64,000 nt of DNA, from contig VTPC01001032.1 of the NCBI GenBank assembly GCA_011009095.1, positions 123,380 to 187,379 on the forward strand, given 5' to 3'. Positions 12,421-23,493 of the stretch are shown one piece after another. The notes below the pieces were generated by a model. That model had not been told where the DNA came from, ran no database searches, and saw nothing but the letters and a program-made list of their open reading frames with translations. The position numbers were made by a program, and so were the translations under genes. The stretch is from Ignelater luminosus. Taxonomy: Eukaryota > Arthropoda > Insecta > Coleoptera > Elateridae. The stretch's first letter is position 1; every line of letters begins with the position of its first letter.

Positions 12421-13436
12421 ACTATTATGTCGTGATCATTATCTAACTAAACTTATTTTCAAACATGAACACTTTCGGTTACTTCATGCTGGGCCCCAAT
12501 GATTGCACGAAAAACTATACACGACTGTATTAGATGTTTCAGAATGAACCAAAAACCAGTACATGCGATTATGGGAAATTTACCAGAGCCACGCTTCCAT
12601 GCAGGTGCGGTATTCAACACTGTTGGTGTGGACTATGCAGAACCGCTGTTAATAAAAGATAAGGTGGGTCGTGGAAGTAAAACTTCTACATGCAACTTAT
12701 GCTTGTTCGTGTGTTTTGCAACGAAAGCAGTACACTTAGAGGTGGTGTCCAGTTTAAGCGTGGAGTCATTTTTGCTTACCTTTAGACGCTTTGTAGCCAG
12801 AAGAGAAAAACCTGTTCAGGTGTACTCTGATAACCAGTTTTCTAGGCGCCAATTCACTTTTAAAGGAATTGGTGAAATTTTTAATAAAGGAACAAACTAA
12901 ACTAGGAAAAATTGGCATTTAATTCCGCCCAATTCACCACACTTTGGTGGTTTGTGGGAAGCGAGGATAAAATCGGGTCATTTAAAAAAAGTTTTAGGTT
13001 GTGCGGCCTTAACATTTGAGGAACTAAGTACTGTTGTAGCACAGATTGAAGCAGTTTTGAACTTCCGTCTCTTTACACCATCTTCTGACCCGGCTCATTT
13101 CTTAATAGGGAAATTCTTAGTTGTTTTGCCGGAACCAAACTTGAGGGATCTTCCAGAGAATAGGCTGTCGCGATACCAGAGGATTCAACAGCTTCAACGA
13201 CATTTCTGGTCGAGATGGGCTCTCGAATATATCTCAAAACTCTAACAGAAAGGCAAGTGGAATACTCACGGATCCCGCATCAAAGAAGGGACCTTGGTGG
13301 TAATAAAGGAAGATCACCAACCACCCTTATCTTGGATGCTAGGAAGTGAGACGTATCCAGTGGCTTTAGTGAAAACAGTTAGAGGTGTTTTTAAACGTAG
13401 AGTGGCGAAGTTGTGTGAGCTCCCTTTTTATTTTTA
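12421..13436 (+). pseudogene. Pao integrase and C-terminal region
   Basis: A zinc-binding H2C2 pattern (HEHFRLLHAGP then CIRC) lies at about 12460-12545. The catalytic core follows with VGVDY, VYSDN and, after the stop at 12898-12900, HFGGLWE, which supplies the D, D and E residues. Downstream are LSRYQRIQQLQRHFWSRW and a DUF5641-like end, VALVKTVRGVFKRRVAKLCELP in part. Stops near 12898 and 13243 break the frame. Confidence 0.8.
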
Positions 13437-13592
13437 ATTTTATTTTGGTTGTAAAAGGGTACCTAAAGGACAGTATAGCTTTGGTGGTCGAGATTACCAC
13501 ACCAAAGACAAAAATAAAGAAAGTAAAGTTGCTAAACTCAAGTGAGTTGTTTTAATTTTTATAAAGAAGAAATCCAGCACAATAATCAACAA
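13437..13592 (+). other. Probable Pao 3' terminal region / LTR trace
   Basis: Noncoding sequence directly after the Pao C-terminus. It contains TGGTGGTCGAGATTACCACA, a small inverted repeat, and AATAAAG. Position suggests the 3' LTR, but with no 5' copy to compare I cannot set its ends. Confidence 0.35.
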
Positions 13593-15300
13593 TGACGATA
13601 AGCCATAATTATTTAGACAATTTTCTTGTAATATTTTGTGTGTATTTTTGTTTAATTGCGAGAAATCTCAGATTGACATTCCCCATCTTCGATATATTTT
13701 TATGAGTGCTCCCACATGCAAGTTTCTAACTACGACTATTTATATCAAAAATATCCAAATACGTTTCGTGATTTGAAATCCGAAGGAATAAATAAATAAA
13801 TATAAATTTTTAATTTTCTGAAAATTAACAGTTCTGTTTGTCTCGTTGGTGAATAAGAAGCGAGTTGTGAAATATCATTTTAAATTATTTAAAAATGGTT
13901 CTTAAGGGCCACACTATCCTGTTCTATGCACTTCTGTTCTTAAAACTTACAGTAATTTTATTTATTTTTGTAAACAAAATATTTATTAACACAGATTGTA
14001 TAATTATTTATTCGTTTTCATCAGAGCATTATTAATAAAACATGTACTAACTGTTAAGAATTAAATGTAAAGAGCAAAAATACAGCACACAGCAGGCAAC
14101 TACTTATACGGCAGATTATGCAAATTGACGTAGCGTACAATGGGTAGTCTACCTAAAAGGAGTAAGAGATCCTGCGAGGTTCTAGAACGTACAAAGGTAA
14201 AGTAAACCTAGACTATTCTTTTGAGAAAACATAATGAGAGTGCGTAAGATTCTAGGTATTCGACATTGAATTCAAGTAAAGAAATTGAATGACTACATAC
14301 ATACTCACAGTGCAGACAGCGCTCTCCAAAGAGATTTAATACTTCGCACAACAGAAGCATTTTTGTAAATGTTGAGGAAAGAAAGAATGATTGCGAGTTA
14401 CAGATTTTATTATTAGTCGTTCTCACGCATGGAATCACTAACAGGCAAGAGCGTCATTTTCAAGACTTTATTGTGTTGTTAAATAATAATAATTGTTATT
14501 AACAGTTCTAATATTTTAAACAAAATAACCCTGTTACAATTTAAATATAAACACAGTTATTTTTATATCAGATCTTTCCCTGTGCAAGACCAGAATTAAA
14601 TGAAGAGAGAATAAGACGTATTTATTATAATTTACATGTATTTCCTATATTTTATTCATATCGCATTTCACATCCCATGCAGTTAAATCTGATCAATCTG
14701 TAACTTGCAGCTGAGTATCCAATTTAAAATAACTGAAACTAAATGCAAGTAGGTCGTTGCAGACGTTAAGTGCTCCAGGGTTCATAGAACTTGGCTAGGT
14801 TGAGGAAAGGTTCTGTGTGTTCCATTTTAAGTTCCTACAATTTTACGTTATTTAAGCCTCTCTCTTATGTAATTATTTTCTCTGGGGCGTCTTGACAGCC
14901 GCGGTACGTGTCTTCTAGTATAAAACGTGGCATTTTAAGCTTTTTTTTCTCTCTGCAGGGGTGAACATCGTGCTAGAACGTTTGAACTTTCGCCGAGTGA
15001 AATGTGTGAGAAGCTTTGCGTCTGCTTCATGTGGTCTCATTAATTTATGTTACCTTGCCTTTGAGCGTTTTTTGCTTCTTTTATGAATGAACGAGGCTCT
15101 TCTTGCAGGAAGCGAAATTAAAATATGGCGCTACCTCGAATATATCTATTAAGGGCTGGATTTATATAATATAAAAAATAATTTTAAAATATAGCAAGAT
15201 TAAATCTTGTTTACAAAGAGAAAAAGTATTTTTTAATAAAAATGATTTTGCCTTGTTAACAAAAGATTATTAAAACTGTTCATGAAAAAAATCCATGTTT
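13593..15300. other. AT-rich spacer, no gene seen
   Basis: Noncoding as far as I can tell. A locally GC-richer patch around 14880-15120 contains a pyrimidine tract plus CAG resembling a splice acceptor, but I could not find a conserved exon behind it. Confidence 0.4.
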
Positions 15301-15306
15301 ACATTT

Positions 15307-15513
15307 TTATGAGAATGAGCTTCGAAGTTTTTTAAGTTTAAGAGCTTTCTGAAGAAACGCTGTTTGTACTTGCATTCTCCAAGCCTTCTGTGCTACAAGA
15401 AGAAGCATAAATAATGTAAAGTCGAGCGAAGGAAGCTTTGTGCACCTAGCGTGGTTTTTCACAATGATAAATTTTAACGATTTACTCGTTACAGTCTCTC
15501 TAGCTGCGTACAT
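15307..15513 (-). pseudogene. Possible copia-type RT fragment
   Basis: On the minus strand a short frame reads CTKLPSLDFTLFMLLLVAQK then AWRMQVQTAFL. This resembles the Ty1/copia RT segment around VAKL...A...W..HQLDVNTAFLHG. Only this piece is readable, with no LTR or integrase nearby. The call rests on one motif. Confidence 0.35.
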
Positions 15514-16168
15514 CTGAAATATTTATGTAATACTCTCAAAGGCTTTTGTTGTAAAATGCGTCCCACTAGAGCAATTTGTATCTGTTTTTTCTACCTGCTC
15601 TCTGGGCGTTTTGACTTTTGACTGAACAAACCCTTTTTAATTATTAAATTGAATAGATATGGAGATAATACTATATGATAATATCTTTTTCTTTTTTTTT
15701 TATTTTGTAGAATGTTTATTCACTTGAATATTTCAACGTGAGTTAGGTGTGACCCGTTGAAATTTTCTATACAAATTTAAATTTTCTAAACAAATGTAAA
15801 TATTTATTTGTTAAACTATTATTTAGATAATATTTAAAAACACCAAACATAATATTTCGAAACCTCTGTAAAAACCATTTCCCAAGTTTTTCTAAAAACC
15901 ATTTATGTTTAATTTAATTTGATCTATTTAGATTCTAAATTGTGATAAATTTTTTACATTTTGTTAATGTACCAGACTGCGATGCTCACTTGAAAACCAG
16001 GCAGTTGCTTATTAAATTAATCTAGCAATAATTATCGAGCTAGTAGCTCAGCTAGATATTGTTGAGATCACTTGACAAATTTCCAACTGCCGTCATAGAG
16101 TTTTAATTTTTATTGTCAAAGTAGAACACCATTATGCAGAGAATACAGAGATGAATTTGACATCAGGT
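15514..16168. other. AT-rich spacer, no gene seen
   Basis: No motif or repeat structure recognised. It contains a T-rich run near 15690. Confidence 0.4.
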
Positions 16169-16760
16169 CAGATTGGATCAGCGAATTATGGAAGTTGTAC
16201 GATTCGTACCTGACGGGTCTGTTGATCGTGGACGTCCAAGGTCTGTGCAAATTGCTGAAATGGAAGATACTACCCTTCCGAAGTTCGAAGAAACGCCTTC
16301 GAAGAATATCAGAGGTGTCGCATAAAAACTTGGATCTGATCGGCGGCTTGTCTGGGATGTATGTATATTAGGAGCAACTCCCACTCATACGTCACATCAA
16401 AACACTAAAGTTCATTCTTTTGACAAGTCGTGTTATATGAACGGACGAAGCAAGCTTTACCTAACTTAGTCAACAAAATCCTCAGGTAACCTACCAAAGA
16501 AGCAACCAGTACAGCTCTAGTGTATATGGGCTGAAATATTGAGTACTAACTTGCATTCTGAATAGACTAAATGAAAGAAATTTTTATATTTTCTTGTTGG
16601 AAAGTAAGCTGCAGTAATCAATTATTGACTTCAAACGGTACTCCGTTAGGTATTGTTATGGGGTTTTGTAAAGAACCTTGTTCACCGAGCACCTGCTAAC
16701 AAACAGAGAGAAGCTTGTACACCTTATTCAAGCGGATCTTCAGTTGGTAAGCAAAAGTAT
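16169..16760 (+). pseudogene. DUF4817-type transposase relic, 5' part
   Basis: Pieces in different frames resemble the Tc1/mariner-like transposases that carry DUF4817. They are GSVDRGRPRSVQ (linker after the DNA-binding domain), NPQVTYQRSNQYSS (central region, 'ENPQVT.E' type), and near 16690-16766 a tail reading LTNREKLVHLIQADLQLVSK. The tail continues on the far side of the P-like element at 20619, so one relic was split by that insertion. It is heavily decayed. Confidence 0.5.
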
Positions 16761-16766
16761 GCTGCA

Positions 16767-16793
16767 CCAACACCACCTATATAACAAGGCCAA
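16767..16793 (+). repeat. P-like left terminal inverted repeat (27 bp)
   Basis: The sequence starts CCAACACCACCTATATAACA and is the exact reverse complement of 20585-20611 over 27 bp. The outermost two bases may belong to the flanking duplication. Confidence 0.9.
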
Positions 16794-16814
16794 ACAGCTG
16801 CTAAAACTAAATAC

Positions 16815-16835
16815 CGTGACGTCATCATCAGTAGG
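16815..16835 (+). repeat. P-like left subterminal inverted repeat
   Basis: A 21-bp block containing the palindrome TGACGTCA. It matches the inverted block at 20553-20573 with one mismatch. Drosophila P elements also have internal inverted repeats used as transposase or host-factor sites; that role here is inferred. Confidence 0.8.
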
Positions 16836-16990
16836 CGGAAATTTGTTGAATGTTGTAGCGACTGCAGCGTGTTGTAGATTGCTAACCGGTTAATCTAAAA
16901 GCAGAGAGCCTATAAGTTTTTAGTTTTTGCTGCTTTTTGTGTAGGTAACAGTTGCCGTGACACATTAATCTTTGAATATTGCGTTTCATA

Positions 16991-19874
16991 ATGCCATATA
17001 CGTGTTGTGTACCGGCTTGTAGAAGCAATTATGATAAAGAATCCGAGAAAGTTAGCGTGTTTTCGTTTTCGAAAGATCCTAACCTGCAAAGCAAATGGAT
17101 TAAGGCTATTTGTAGAGAGGATTTTATAATAACAAAAAATTCCAAGGTATGTAATAATTTTGTACATTAACACTCATCATGTTCTTAAACATTTGCATTT
17201 ATTAGGTATGTAAACTACATTTTAGAGATGTAGATATTGAAACAACAGTGAGCATGTGGGATGAAAAAACTGGAAAGAAGGTCACTGCACCTTTGTCGTA
17301 TCCAAGACTTGCAGCGGGTAATTCATACATTTTATATTTTCAATGTGATTTATAAATTAGAGTTTAATTATAAATTAAAACAGGTGCCATCTCAGTATTT
17401 GTACCAGGATGCCCATCGTATTTGTCTTCCACATCCACCTCTGCTACATCTCGGGAAAGCCCTGAAGCAAGAAGAAATCGTTTAGAAAATGATTTCCTAA
17501 GGAAGACTATTTCTGAGAGTGTGGAATCGTATGCTCAATATAAAAACAAAGTGCCAGTAGAAACGTTTGAAGACTTAAAATTTAAAATAGACAATTTTCA
17601 AGTGCCAGATAAATGGATAATAACGAAACATGAAAAAGTGTTAATTTTTTATTAATCTGTAATCCAGAAAATCCTAAATTACAATGCAGTGTTGGGATTA
17701 ATGAGGATTTGAGTGTGTTTGGTTTTGTTGAAAATGTGAAGTTAACATCAATTGGTAACTTGAAGTTACCAGAGTACATTAATTATATGAATGTGATTGA
17801 CAAGTTACTTAGTGATATTAATCAAGATATTTCTGAAAGAGAAGACAGTGGAATGTGTATCCAAGTTATATTAAGCTACTGTGATCGAATTCAAGAACTG
17901 CTACCTGACTGTAAAAATAATGTTGAATTTATAAAAGAACAGGTAAAGTTATTGCCTGTGCATAAATCTAGACTAAGATATTCATGGGACTTGATGCTGT
18001 TTTGCTCCTTGTTGCATTCTATTTCCCCTCATGCATACAGATTTTTAAGATCATCCCAAAAATTAAAAATACCAAGTACTTCTACAATTCGACAAGTATG
18101 TGGCAAATTTTCTTGTAATCCACAGCTTGAACAAAACCCCAAGGATTTACTACGTTATGTTTCATCAAAATTTAGTTTATTATCAGCTGAGGATAAATTA
18201 GTTATTCTTTTAATGGATGAAATACATTTAAAAGAAAATCTCGATTATAAGTCGGGAAATATTGTGGGTAACGCTTTTAATGATGAGAAATTGGCAAAAA
18301 GTGCCCACGTATTTATGATCAGTAGTTTAATGTCACCATATAAAGAAGTAGTGCATATTTTACCAGTTAACAAAATGACTGGAGAAGTGCTACACACTTT
18401 TTTAAAAAATATTGTGATTGGATTACACAACAATGGTTTTGAAGTTTTGGGTGTTGTTTCTGACAATTACAGTATAAATAGAAAAGCCATATCGTACTTT
18501 AGTAATCCGCCAGAAGTCAAAATCGTGTATCCCAATCCTGCAGATGAAAATAAGCCATTGTATTTTGTAATTGATACTGTCCATATATTAAAAAATATTC
18601 GTAATAATTGGTTAAACAAACGAAATCAAGACTTCAAGTATCCAAATTTTTCCAATATGGAAATTAGTGAAACGGCCTCTTCTGAAGCTTTAAAGGAAAT
18701 GCATGCTTCAGAAAGTACCTCGCTGTTAAAGTACGGGTTTAATTTGTCATTAAAAACGCTGTATCCCTCAAATTTGGAAAGACAGAACGTAAGATTGGCT
18801 GTAAATATTTTTAACAGTAGTATATCTATCGCACTAAAGGAATTAGGGCCCAGGAAACATTTTAAAAACTGGGAAGGCACAGCCAATTTTATTGAAATCA
18901 TATCCCGGTGGTGGGATATTGTCAATGTAAAAACGCCTTTGAAGGGACAGAGATTGCGAAATGTATTTCAAGAGCCAATAACCCTTACATCCATTCACAT
19001 TATCTCATTTTTAAAGACTTTTTTAAGTTGGCTTAGTAAATGGGAACTTCTGGAAGATGGTATTACGTTAACAAAAGAAACCCATTTTGCTTTGAAACAC
19101 ACCACAAAGGCATTAATACACATGTAAAATTTTTTGTTAGAAAAGGAAAACATCAATTATTTCTTGTGTGATAAGATCCAAACCGACAATTTAGAGGAAC
19201 GATTTGGAAAGTATCGTCAACTTGCTGGATCGCAATATCACGTTTCTGTTCGGCAGATATTCGAATCAGAGGCAAAATTGAGGATACAGGCTGTAATGCC
19301 TCTTGCCTTAACATCACATAATTTTGGTGAGATTATATTTGATGTTAATTGTGTGGACGGTGCAAGTTTGCCAAGTCAGAAAGAAAATGCCGAATGTAAC
19401 GTTGCTGATATTTTGGCTAACAACTGCATGGTCGACGAAGATGATCTTGATGAAATATCAGATACAATGTGGCCTCTGTTGACCTACATTGGTGGCTACT
19501 GTAGCCATCAAATTACTAAAAAACTCAAATGCAATTACTGTGTAGAGTTCTTAAAAGGATCCAATTCTGAAAATACTAGACTAATTGCAGCTAGTGATAG
19601 AGGAGGATTAAGTTATCCACATGAAGATGTGGTTAGGATTGTGGCTTCTGTATACATCATCTTCCAAAAACTTATTTCGTCCCCAATAGAGCATGTTTTT
19701 GTAAAACAAATTAATCAACGTGCCACAGTGATTTCTTTGGGAATGGAAAATATACCAGATCATGTTTTTATTGGTCATGCATGTGTCAGTCACACTAGTG
19801 AATTTTTAATTAAAAATTTTTTACATATTTCAGCAAATATTCTCTTAAATAATTATACAAAAAAAGCAGAATGA
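16991..19874 (+). pseudogene. P-like transposase with THAP domain, two introns
   Basis: Exon 1 (16991-17146) starts MPYTCCVPACR and holds the THAP zinc finger. The intron 17147-17205 is GT-AG. Exon 2 (17206-17317) continues VCKLHFRD, completing the C2CH pattern. The intron 17318-17383 is GT-AG. Exon 3 runs from 17384 to TGA at 19872-19874. Conserved P-transposase regions follow: LMDEIHLKENLDYKSGNIVG, VVSDNYSINRKA, FVIDTVHILKNIRNNW and KIQTDNLEERFGKYRQLAG. Defects are a frameshift in the T run at about 17643-17650 and TAA at 19125-19127; otherwise it is full length, about 800 residues. Cryptic introns at the two defects would be only about 30 and 18 nt, so I treat them as mutations. The TATAAG near 16910 and AATAAA at 19882 fit a transcription unit. 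Confidence 0.88.
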
Positions 19875-20552
19875 CATTGTAAATAAAAAGAATATGCCTA
19901 TGTGCAAGAGACAAAAACTAGATAAGAAAGTGTAAAAAAGAGTCCCATTTAGATATCTAAATATAATAGCCACATAAGTGGGTATGTGGTTTGTTTAAGT
20001 TGAAATGTTATTAATATTGTGCTAGTTATTAATTATTATACATATATATATATTTGTTTCTCTTAATTAATTAGTTAGTTAGTTTATTTCCTTAATCAAG
20101 AAATGATGTTGGAATAGAATAAAATATATATGTGCATATAAAATATAAATAAATGTGAATAATTGTATGTAAGTATAACATTATAAAATATAAACATATT
20201 AGAATTTAAACGAAGAAATTTAATAATCATGACAGGGTATGTATTTGCTGTTTTAACTATCATTTATAGTTTAATTTTTTGTAAGATTTTTTGTGTTTAA
20301 TTTTTTAAATTTTAATAAAGATTTATGTATGAGTAGCAAATTATGCATTATCTTCCAATATTGTTCTAGGTATTTTAAAGTTTTAACTTCCAAGAATAAT
20401 AATACATCAAGTGCTGTGTATTATTCTTCATTGATTACATTAGCATCATGGTCATGTCACAAGATGTAAAAAAAAGTATCAATGCAGTCAAGTACTACAT
20501 TAAACGCGATACGTGCTTATAACATGAAGTGTAATACCACCTAATTCTGAAG
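19875..20552. other. P-like element 3' noncoding region
   Basis: AT-rich sequence between the transposase stop and the right subterminal repeat, with AATAAA-type signals and a short (AT)n run near 20041-20053. No second ORF is seen. Confidence 0.6.
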
Positions 20553-20573
20553 CCTACTGTTGATGACGTCACG
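20553..20573 (-). repeat. P-like right subterminal inverted repeat
   Basis: Inverted partner of 16815-16835, 20 of 21 bases identical, again carrying TGACGTCA. Confidence 0.8.
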
Positions 20574-20584
20574 TTTCGTGCCGC

Positions 20585-20611
20585 TTGGCCTTGTTATATA
20601 GGTGGTGTTGG
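20585..20611 (-). repeat. P-like right terminal inverted repeat (27 bp)
   Basis: Perfect inverted copy of 16767-16793. It is followed by the right copy of the target duplication. Confidence 0.9.
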
Positions 20612-20618
20612 CTGCACC

Positions 20619-20690
20619 AGCTGCACAAAACTATCGTCCAGAGGGCAACAGTATTTAATACCAAATGGTATCCGAGACACTACTCTATTA
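20619..20690 (+). pseudogene. DUF4817-type transposase relic, 3' tail
   Basis: Read in frame with the 16690-16766 segment once the P-like element and one 8-bp target copy are removed, it gives SMLHQLHKTIVQRATVFN, the usual C-terminal helix of this transposase type. This join is the strongest evidence for the insertion point of the P-like element. Confidence 0.5.
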
Positions 20691-21466
20691 ATAAAAAATA
20701 AATCTAAAAGAATTTTGTTTTTTTAAAGAACTATCTGTGTGTTGGTAAGAGCTTTTCAAGAAATTGAAGCACATATTGAATAGATGCTCAAAATCGTAAT
20801 AAGATTTTTCTCTCGGTGTGCTGCGCACACATGGCTGTCCAATTCATCGCACATTCAAACCTTCATGTATTTAGATACTTCATCATGTGATATAATTTTT
20901 TTTGGTGTTTTATAACTAGTTGTCAATGTCGAAAGTTGACGATTATAAACATTTGCAATTGATTTCACGTATCGATGTTATAATGGCAGTATCGATGTCG
21001 TAATGAAATCATTATACATTCCTATGATCTTGTCCAACTTTATTTTTTAATTTACCGTCAATGGTTTTTCTTTATTAATTTCTTTAAACTACGTTCGTAC
21101 AAAAATAATTGTATACAACTCGAGTGTAATGTGTGTTTTTTGAATTCGTAGGGTTTCTTTAATGCTACAAAGCGTGAAATCATATTAGACAAAAATTATT
21201 AGAGCATATCATACCTTTTATTCAGCGGTATAACTTTTTACAACCTTTAATTTGCACTTAATTTATAGAAACTGATTTTCTTGCAAGAATGGTTCCAAAA
21301 CCATCCAGATGTATGGGGGTGCTTTAATCTCCAGATATTTATTTTGTGTACAAAAGTGTCTGAAATCTAACGCAGCCAATACATAGCCTGCTTTGCTTAG
21401 AGAGAATATTGTCTCTTCTTTTTCCGTGAGCATACACATTTTTTGAAAAACCTCCAAACACCGTTA
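20691..21466. other. Spacer, no gene seen
   Basis: AT-rich, with no conserved motif in any frame. Confidence 0.4.
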
Positions 21467-21784
21467 TAGTCCAGTATATAGCTAGCCTGAGAGGTGTCCA
21501 GCTTACATTAAATCCGGTAAAAGATGTTTTTTCTAGGATTGTTTGGTATGGTAAGGGAAATGTGAAACTAAGTTTGCTATTTTGAAAGTCCTGGGGAAAG
21601 CTTTTGGTAGGCGAAAAACCTTGAGATTTTCGCACCTTTTTCAATTTCTTGCTTATAACTTTTACACGACGTCTTCCACAGAAAACGTTATACGTTCCAA
21701 AATTAAAGTAGACAGACTTTTCTACAAAATGCACTGGTCAAAGTCAATGTTATATGACGCTAACGCATCTTAAAATGCAGGTTT
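21467..21784 (+). repeat. Left long inverted arm
   Basis: Aligns with the reverse complement of 23140-23493 over its whole length with indels. Shared blocks include ACATTAAATCCGGTAAAA, GGATTGTTTGGTATGGTA, AAACTAAGTTTGC, TACGTTCCAAAATTAAAGTA and TCTTAAAATGCAGG. Confidence 0.85.
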
Positions 21785-21823
21785 CAGTCTGCAGATATCC
21801 AGACGTCGTTGCTGCAAAATAAG

Positions 21824-22915
21824 ATGCTTGTTGTGGATGGAGAGTTTCTCTTTCACAAAGTTGCGTGGGAAAGAAATGAATCATTTATTTTTATCTGCAA
21901 CAAGTACGTCAGCTATGTCAAGAGGCAATACAGATCAGCAGTAATTGTCGTGTTCGATGGCTACCCAGCGAGGAACTAAAATCTCAGAAAGGGTTCGTCG
22001 TTCCAAGATAAAGACTTCACCTGTATCATGTTCGATGAGAGAACACTCCCTGCTGTTCCCCAAGAGAAGTTCTTGGAGAATAAAAGTAATAAGAGCCGTC
22101 TGATTTAACTGTTGAAAACTTAGTTTGAAGAAGGCTTTCTACAAGTGTTGGAGTCAGCAAACGACGCGGATGTACCCATTGTCAATACAGCTTTGTCACA
22201 ATCAAATACTTTTAATAGCGTTGTTATAGGCAGTGAAGATGTCGACGTGCTCCTTGTGCTGCCAGAACTTTCTAGTACCACCAGAAACAATGTATACCTT
22301 CTCAAACCAGGAAATAGTGGCAATGGTGAGATATATACTTCTCGACCTCATCGTATTAGTAAGACCCTGACTACCTTCTATTTGCTCATGTTTTCTCTGG
22401 TTGTGACCCAATGTCGTCTCCATTTGGCCATGGAAAAACAAAGCTACATGCCCTCATTGAAAAAACCCCTGCTTTGACGGAAGCCGCTTCTGTGTTTTAC
22501 AAGGCTACTGCATCTACAGCGCAAATCAGCAGAGCAGGAAAGAAGATTTTTATGACACTGTATGACACTGTATGACACTGAAGCAACCACATTTCAAGGA
22601 GTCGATGAGCTGAGATACCACTTCTTCGTCAAGATGTCCACTAAAGCCAAGTTCATCTTACCGAGATTTCCACCAACACTCCACGCAGCCGACAATTACA
22701 GCTTCAGAACGTTCCTTCAAGTTCAGTGCTGGCTCGGGAACAGCTTGGACCCACTTAAATGGGGTTGGAAAAGAAATAGCCTCGATCTCATCCACATTTA
22801 AATGAAAAGGAAACTGGCCTAAGATTTAGTAGACGAAGAAAGACTGGAAGAGGAAAAACAAGCCACAGCAGCCGACCTGAAACCTCAAGGATTTCTAGAA
22901 AATAAAGAGCCTTAA
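21824..22915 (+). pseudogene. PIN-like domain protein, broken copy A
   Basis: From ATG 21824 it reads MLVVDGEFLFHKVAW, IVVFDGYPARN, then after stops and shifts DADVPIVNTAL, VIGSEDVDVLLVLPEL, a shifted GCD-type segment, and VDELRYHFFVKMS, LPPTLHAADNYSFRTFLQVQ, WGWK. This order (acidic DG/DxD/GCD motifs, then a C-terminal LPPT..A..HSFR.Y.QVQ.W block) matches a protein family that I recall as highly repeated in insects and cnidarians and that looks like a PIN/NYN-type nuclease. The acidic residues suggest metal-dependent nuclease activity by analogy only. Stops near 21979 and 22108 and a frameshift near 22390 inactivate it. Confidence 0.6.
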
Positions 22916-23139
22916 CCTGGATCTACAATGATTAAAAATGTATTTATCACTTTTTAAACGTTTAACTTTTTATAAAAATAATAACAATTTTTTTCAAGCT
23001 TCTACTATTCGTTTTCTGAAGACCTCTAAACTATTATATATTATGTATATTAATACTTCTACAACACAGGTATTGGTCATTCATCATAAAAAAATATAAC
23101 GGGCACTATAAACGCTCACAAAGAAGTCGAGATTTGCAA

Positions 23140-23493
23140 AAACCTGCATTTTAAGATTTTTTGGAAAATTTCATCAAATTTCAAAGTTCTGTAGGAAACG
23201 GTTAACACAATATAAGATTGACTTTGATCAGTGCATTCTGTAAGACTTTCTGTCTACTTTAATTTTGGAACGTATAAAATCTTCTGTTGGAGGCGTCGTT
23301 TAGGAGTTATAAGCCAAAAACTGAAAAAATTGCAAAAATTTTGAGATTTTTCGACAACCAAAAGTTTTCTCCAGGACTTTTGAGGTGGCAAACTTAGTTT
23401 CACACTCCCCCTACCATACCAAACAATCCTAAAAAAGAAATGTTTTACCGGATTTAATGTACTAAGCTGGAATGTATCTATTATATTGGACTA
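23140..23493 (-). repeat. Right long inverted arm
   Basis: Inverted partner of 21467-21784. It is slightly longer because of an inserted stretch near its inner end. Divergence between arms shows the copy is not young. Confidence 0.85.

Larger units (their letters stand above)
9713..13436 (+). mobile_element. BEL/Pao LTR retrotransposon, degenerate
   Basis: In sense order it carries a gag (DUF1759-like) trace, aspartic protease region, RT, RNase H, H2C2-DDE integrase and the C-terminal DUF5641-like region. This order, the peptidase A17-type protease and the integrase with HFGGLWE are typical of BEL/Pao. The coding is broken by many frameshifts and stops. I found no 5' LTR upstream, so the element looks truncated or its left LTR is lost. 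Confidence 0.85.
16769..20610 (+). mobile_element. P-like (THAP) DNA transposon, nearly complete
   Basis: The element is about 3.84 kb with matching inverted termini, inverted subterminal repeats and a P-type transposase with THAP domain. It is flanked by GCTGCACC at 16761-16768 and 20611-20618 (the match extends one base to 9 bp), agreeing with the 8-bp duplications of P elements. The exact end is uncertain by 1-2 bp because the TIR and duplication overlap. The interrupted relic reads through in frame when the element is removed. One frameshift and one nonsense codon are the only coding defects I see. Confidence 0.88.
21467..23493 (+). mobile_element. Long-inverted-repeat unit around PIN-like frame
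   Basis: Two long inverted arms (21467-21784 and 23140-23493) enclose one broken coding sequence, an arrangement expected of a DNA transposon with long TIRs. Just beyond the right arm is CCACCCTGTA at 23521-23530, a terminal motif common in insect elements and a candidate true end; no partner is visible on the left. No classical transposase is present. I infer a mobile unit, non-autonomous or of an unfamiliar type. Confidence 0.6.

Noticed and set aside
14930-15130. Pyrimidine tract plus CAG resembling a splice acceptor
   Set aside because: No conserved exon or matching donor could be identified downstream or upstream.
17640-17670. Possible extra intron at the P-transposase frame change
   Set aside because: The only GT...AG pair that bridges the shift would be about 30 nt, too short for an insect intron. 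A single-base change in the T run explains it better.
19118-19140. Possible intron covering the P-transposase stop at 19125
   Set aside because: The GT...AG span would be about 18 nt. The frame is the same on both sides, so a nonsense mutation is the simpler reading.
21339-21734. Minus-strand 131-codon open frame
   Set aside because: It lies mostly in the left inverted arm and shows no conserved motif.
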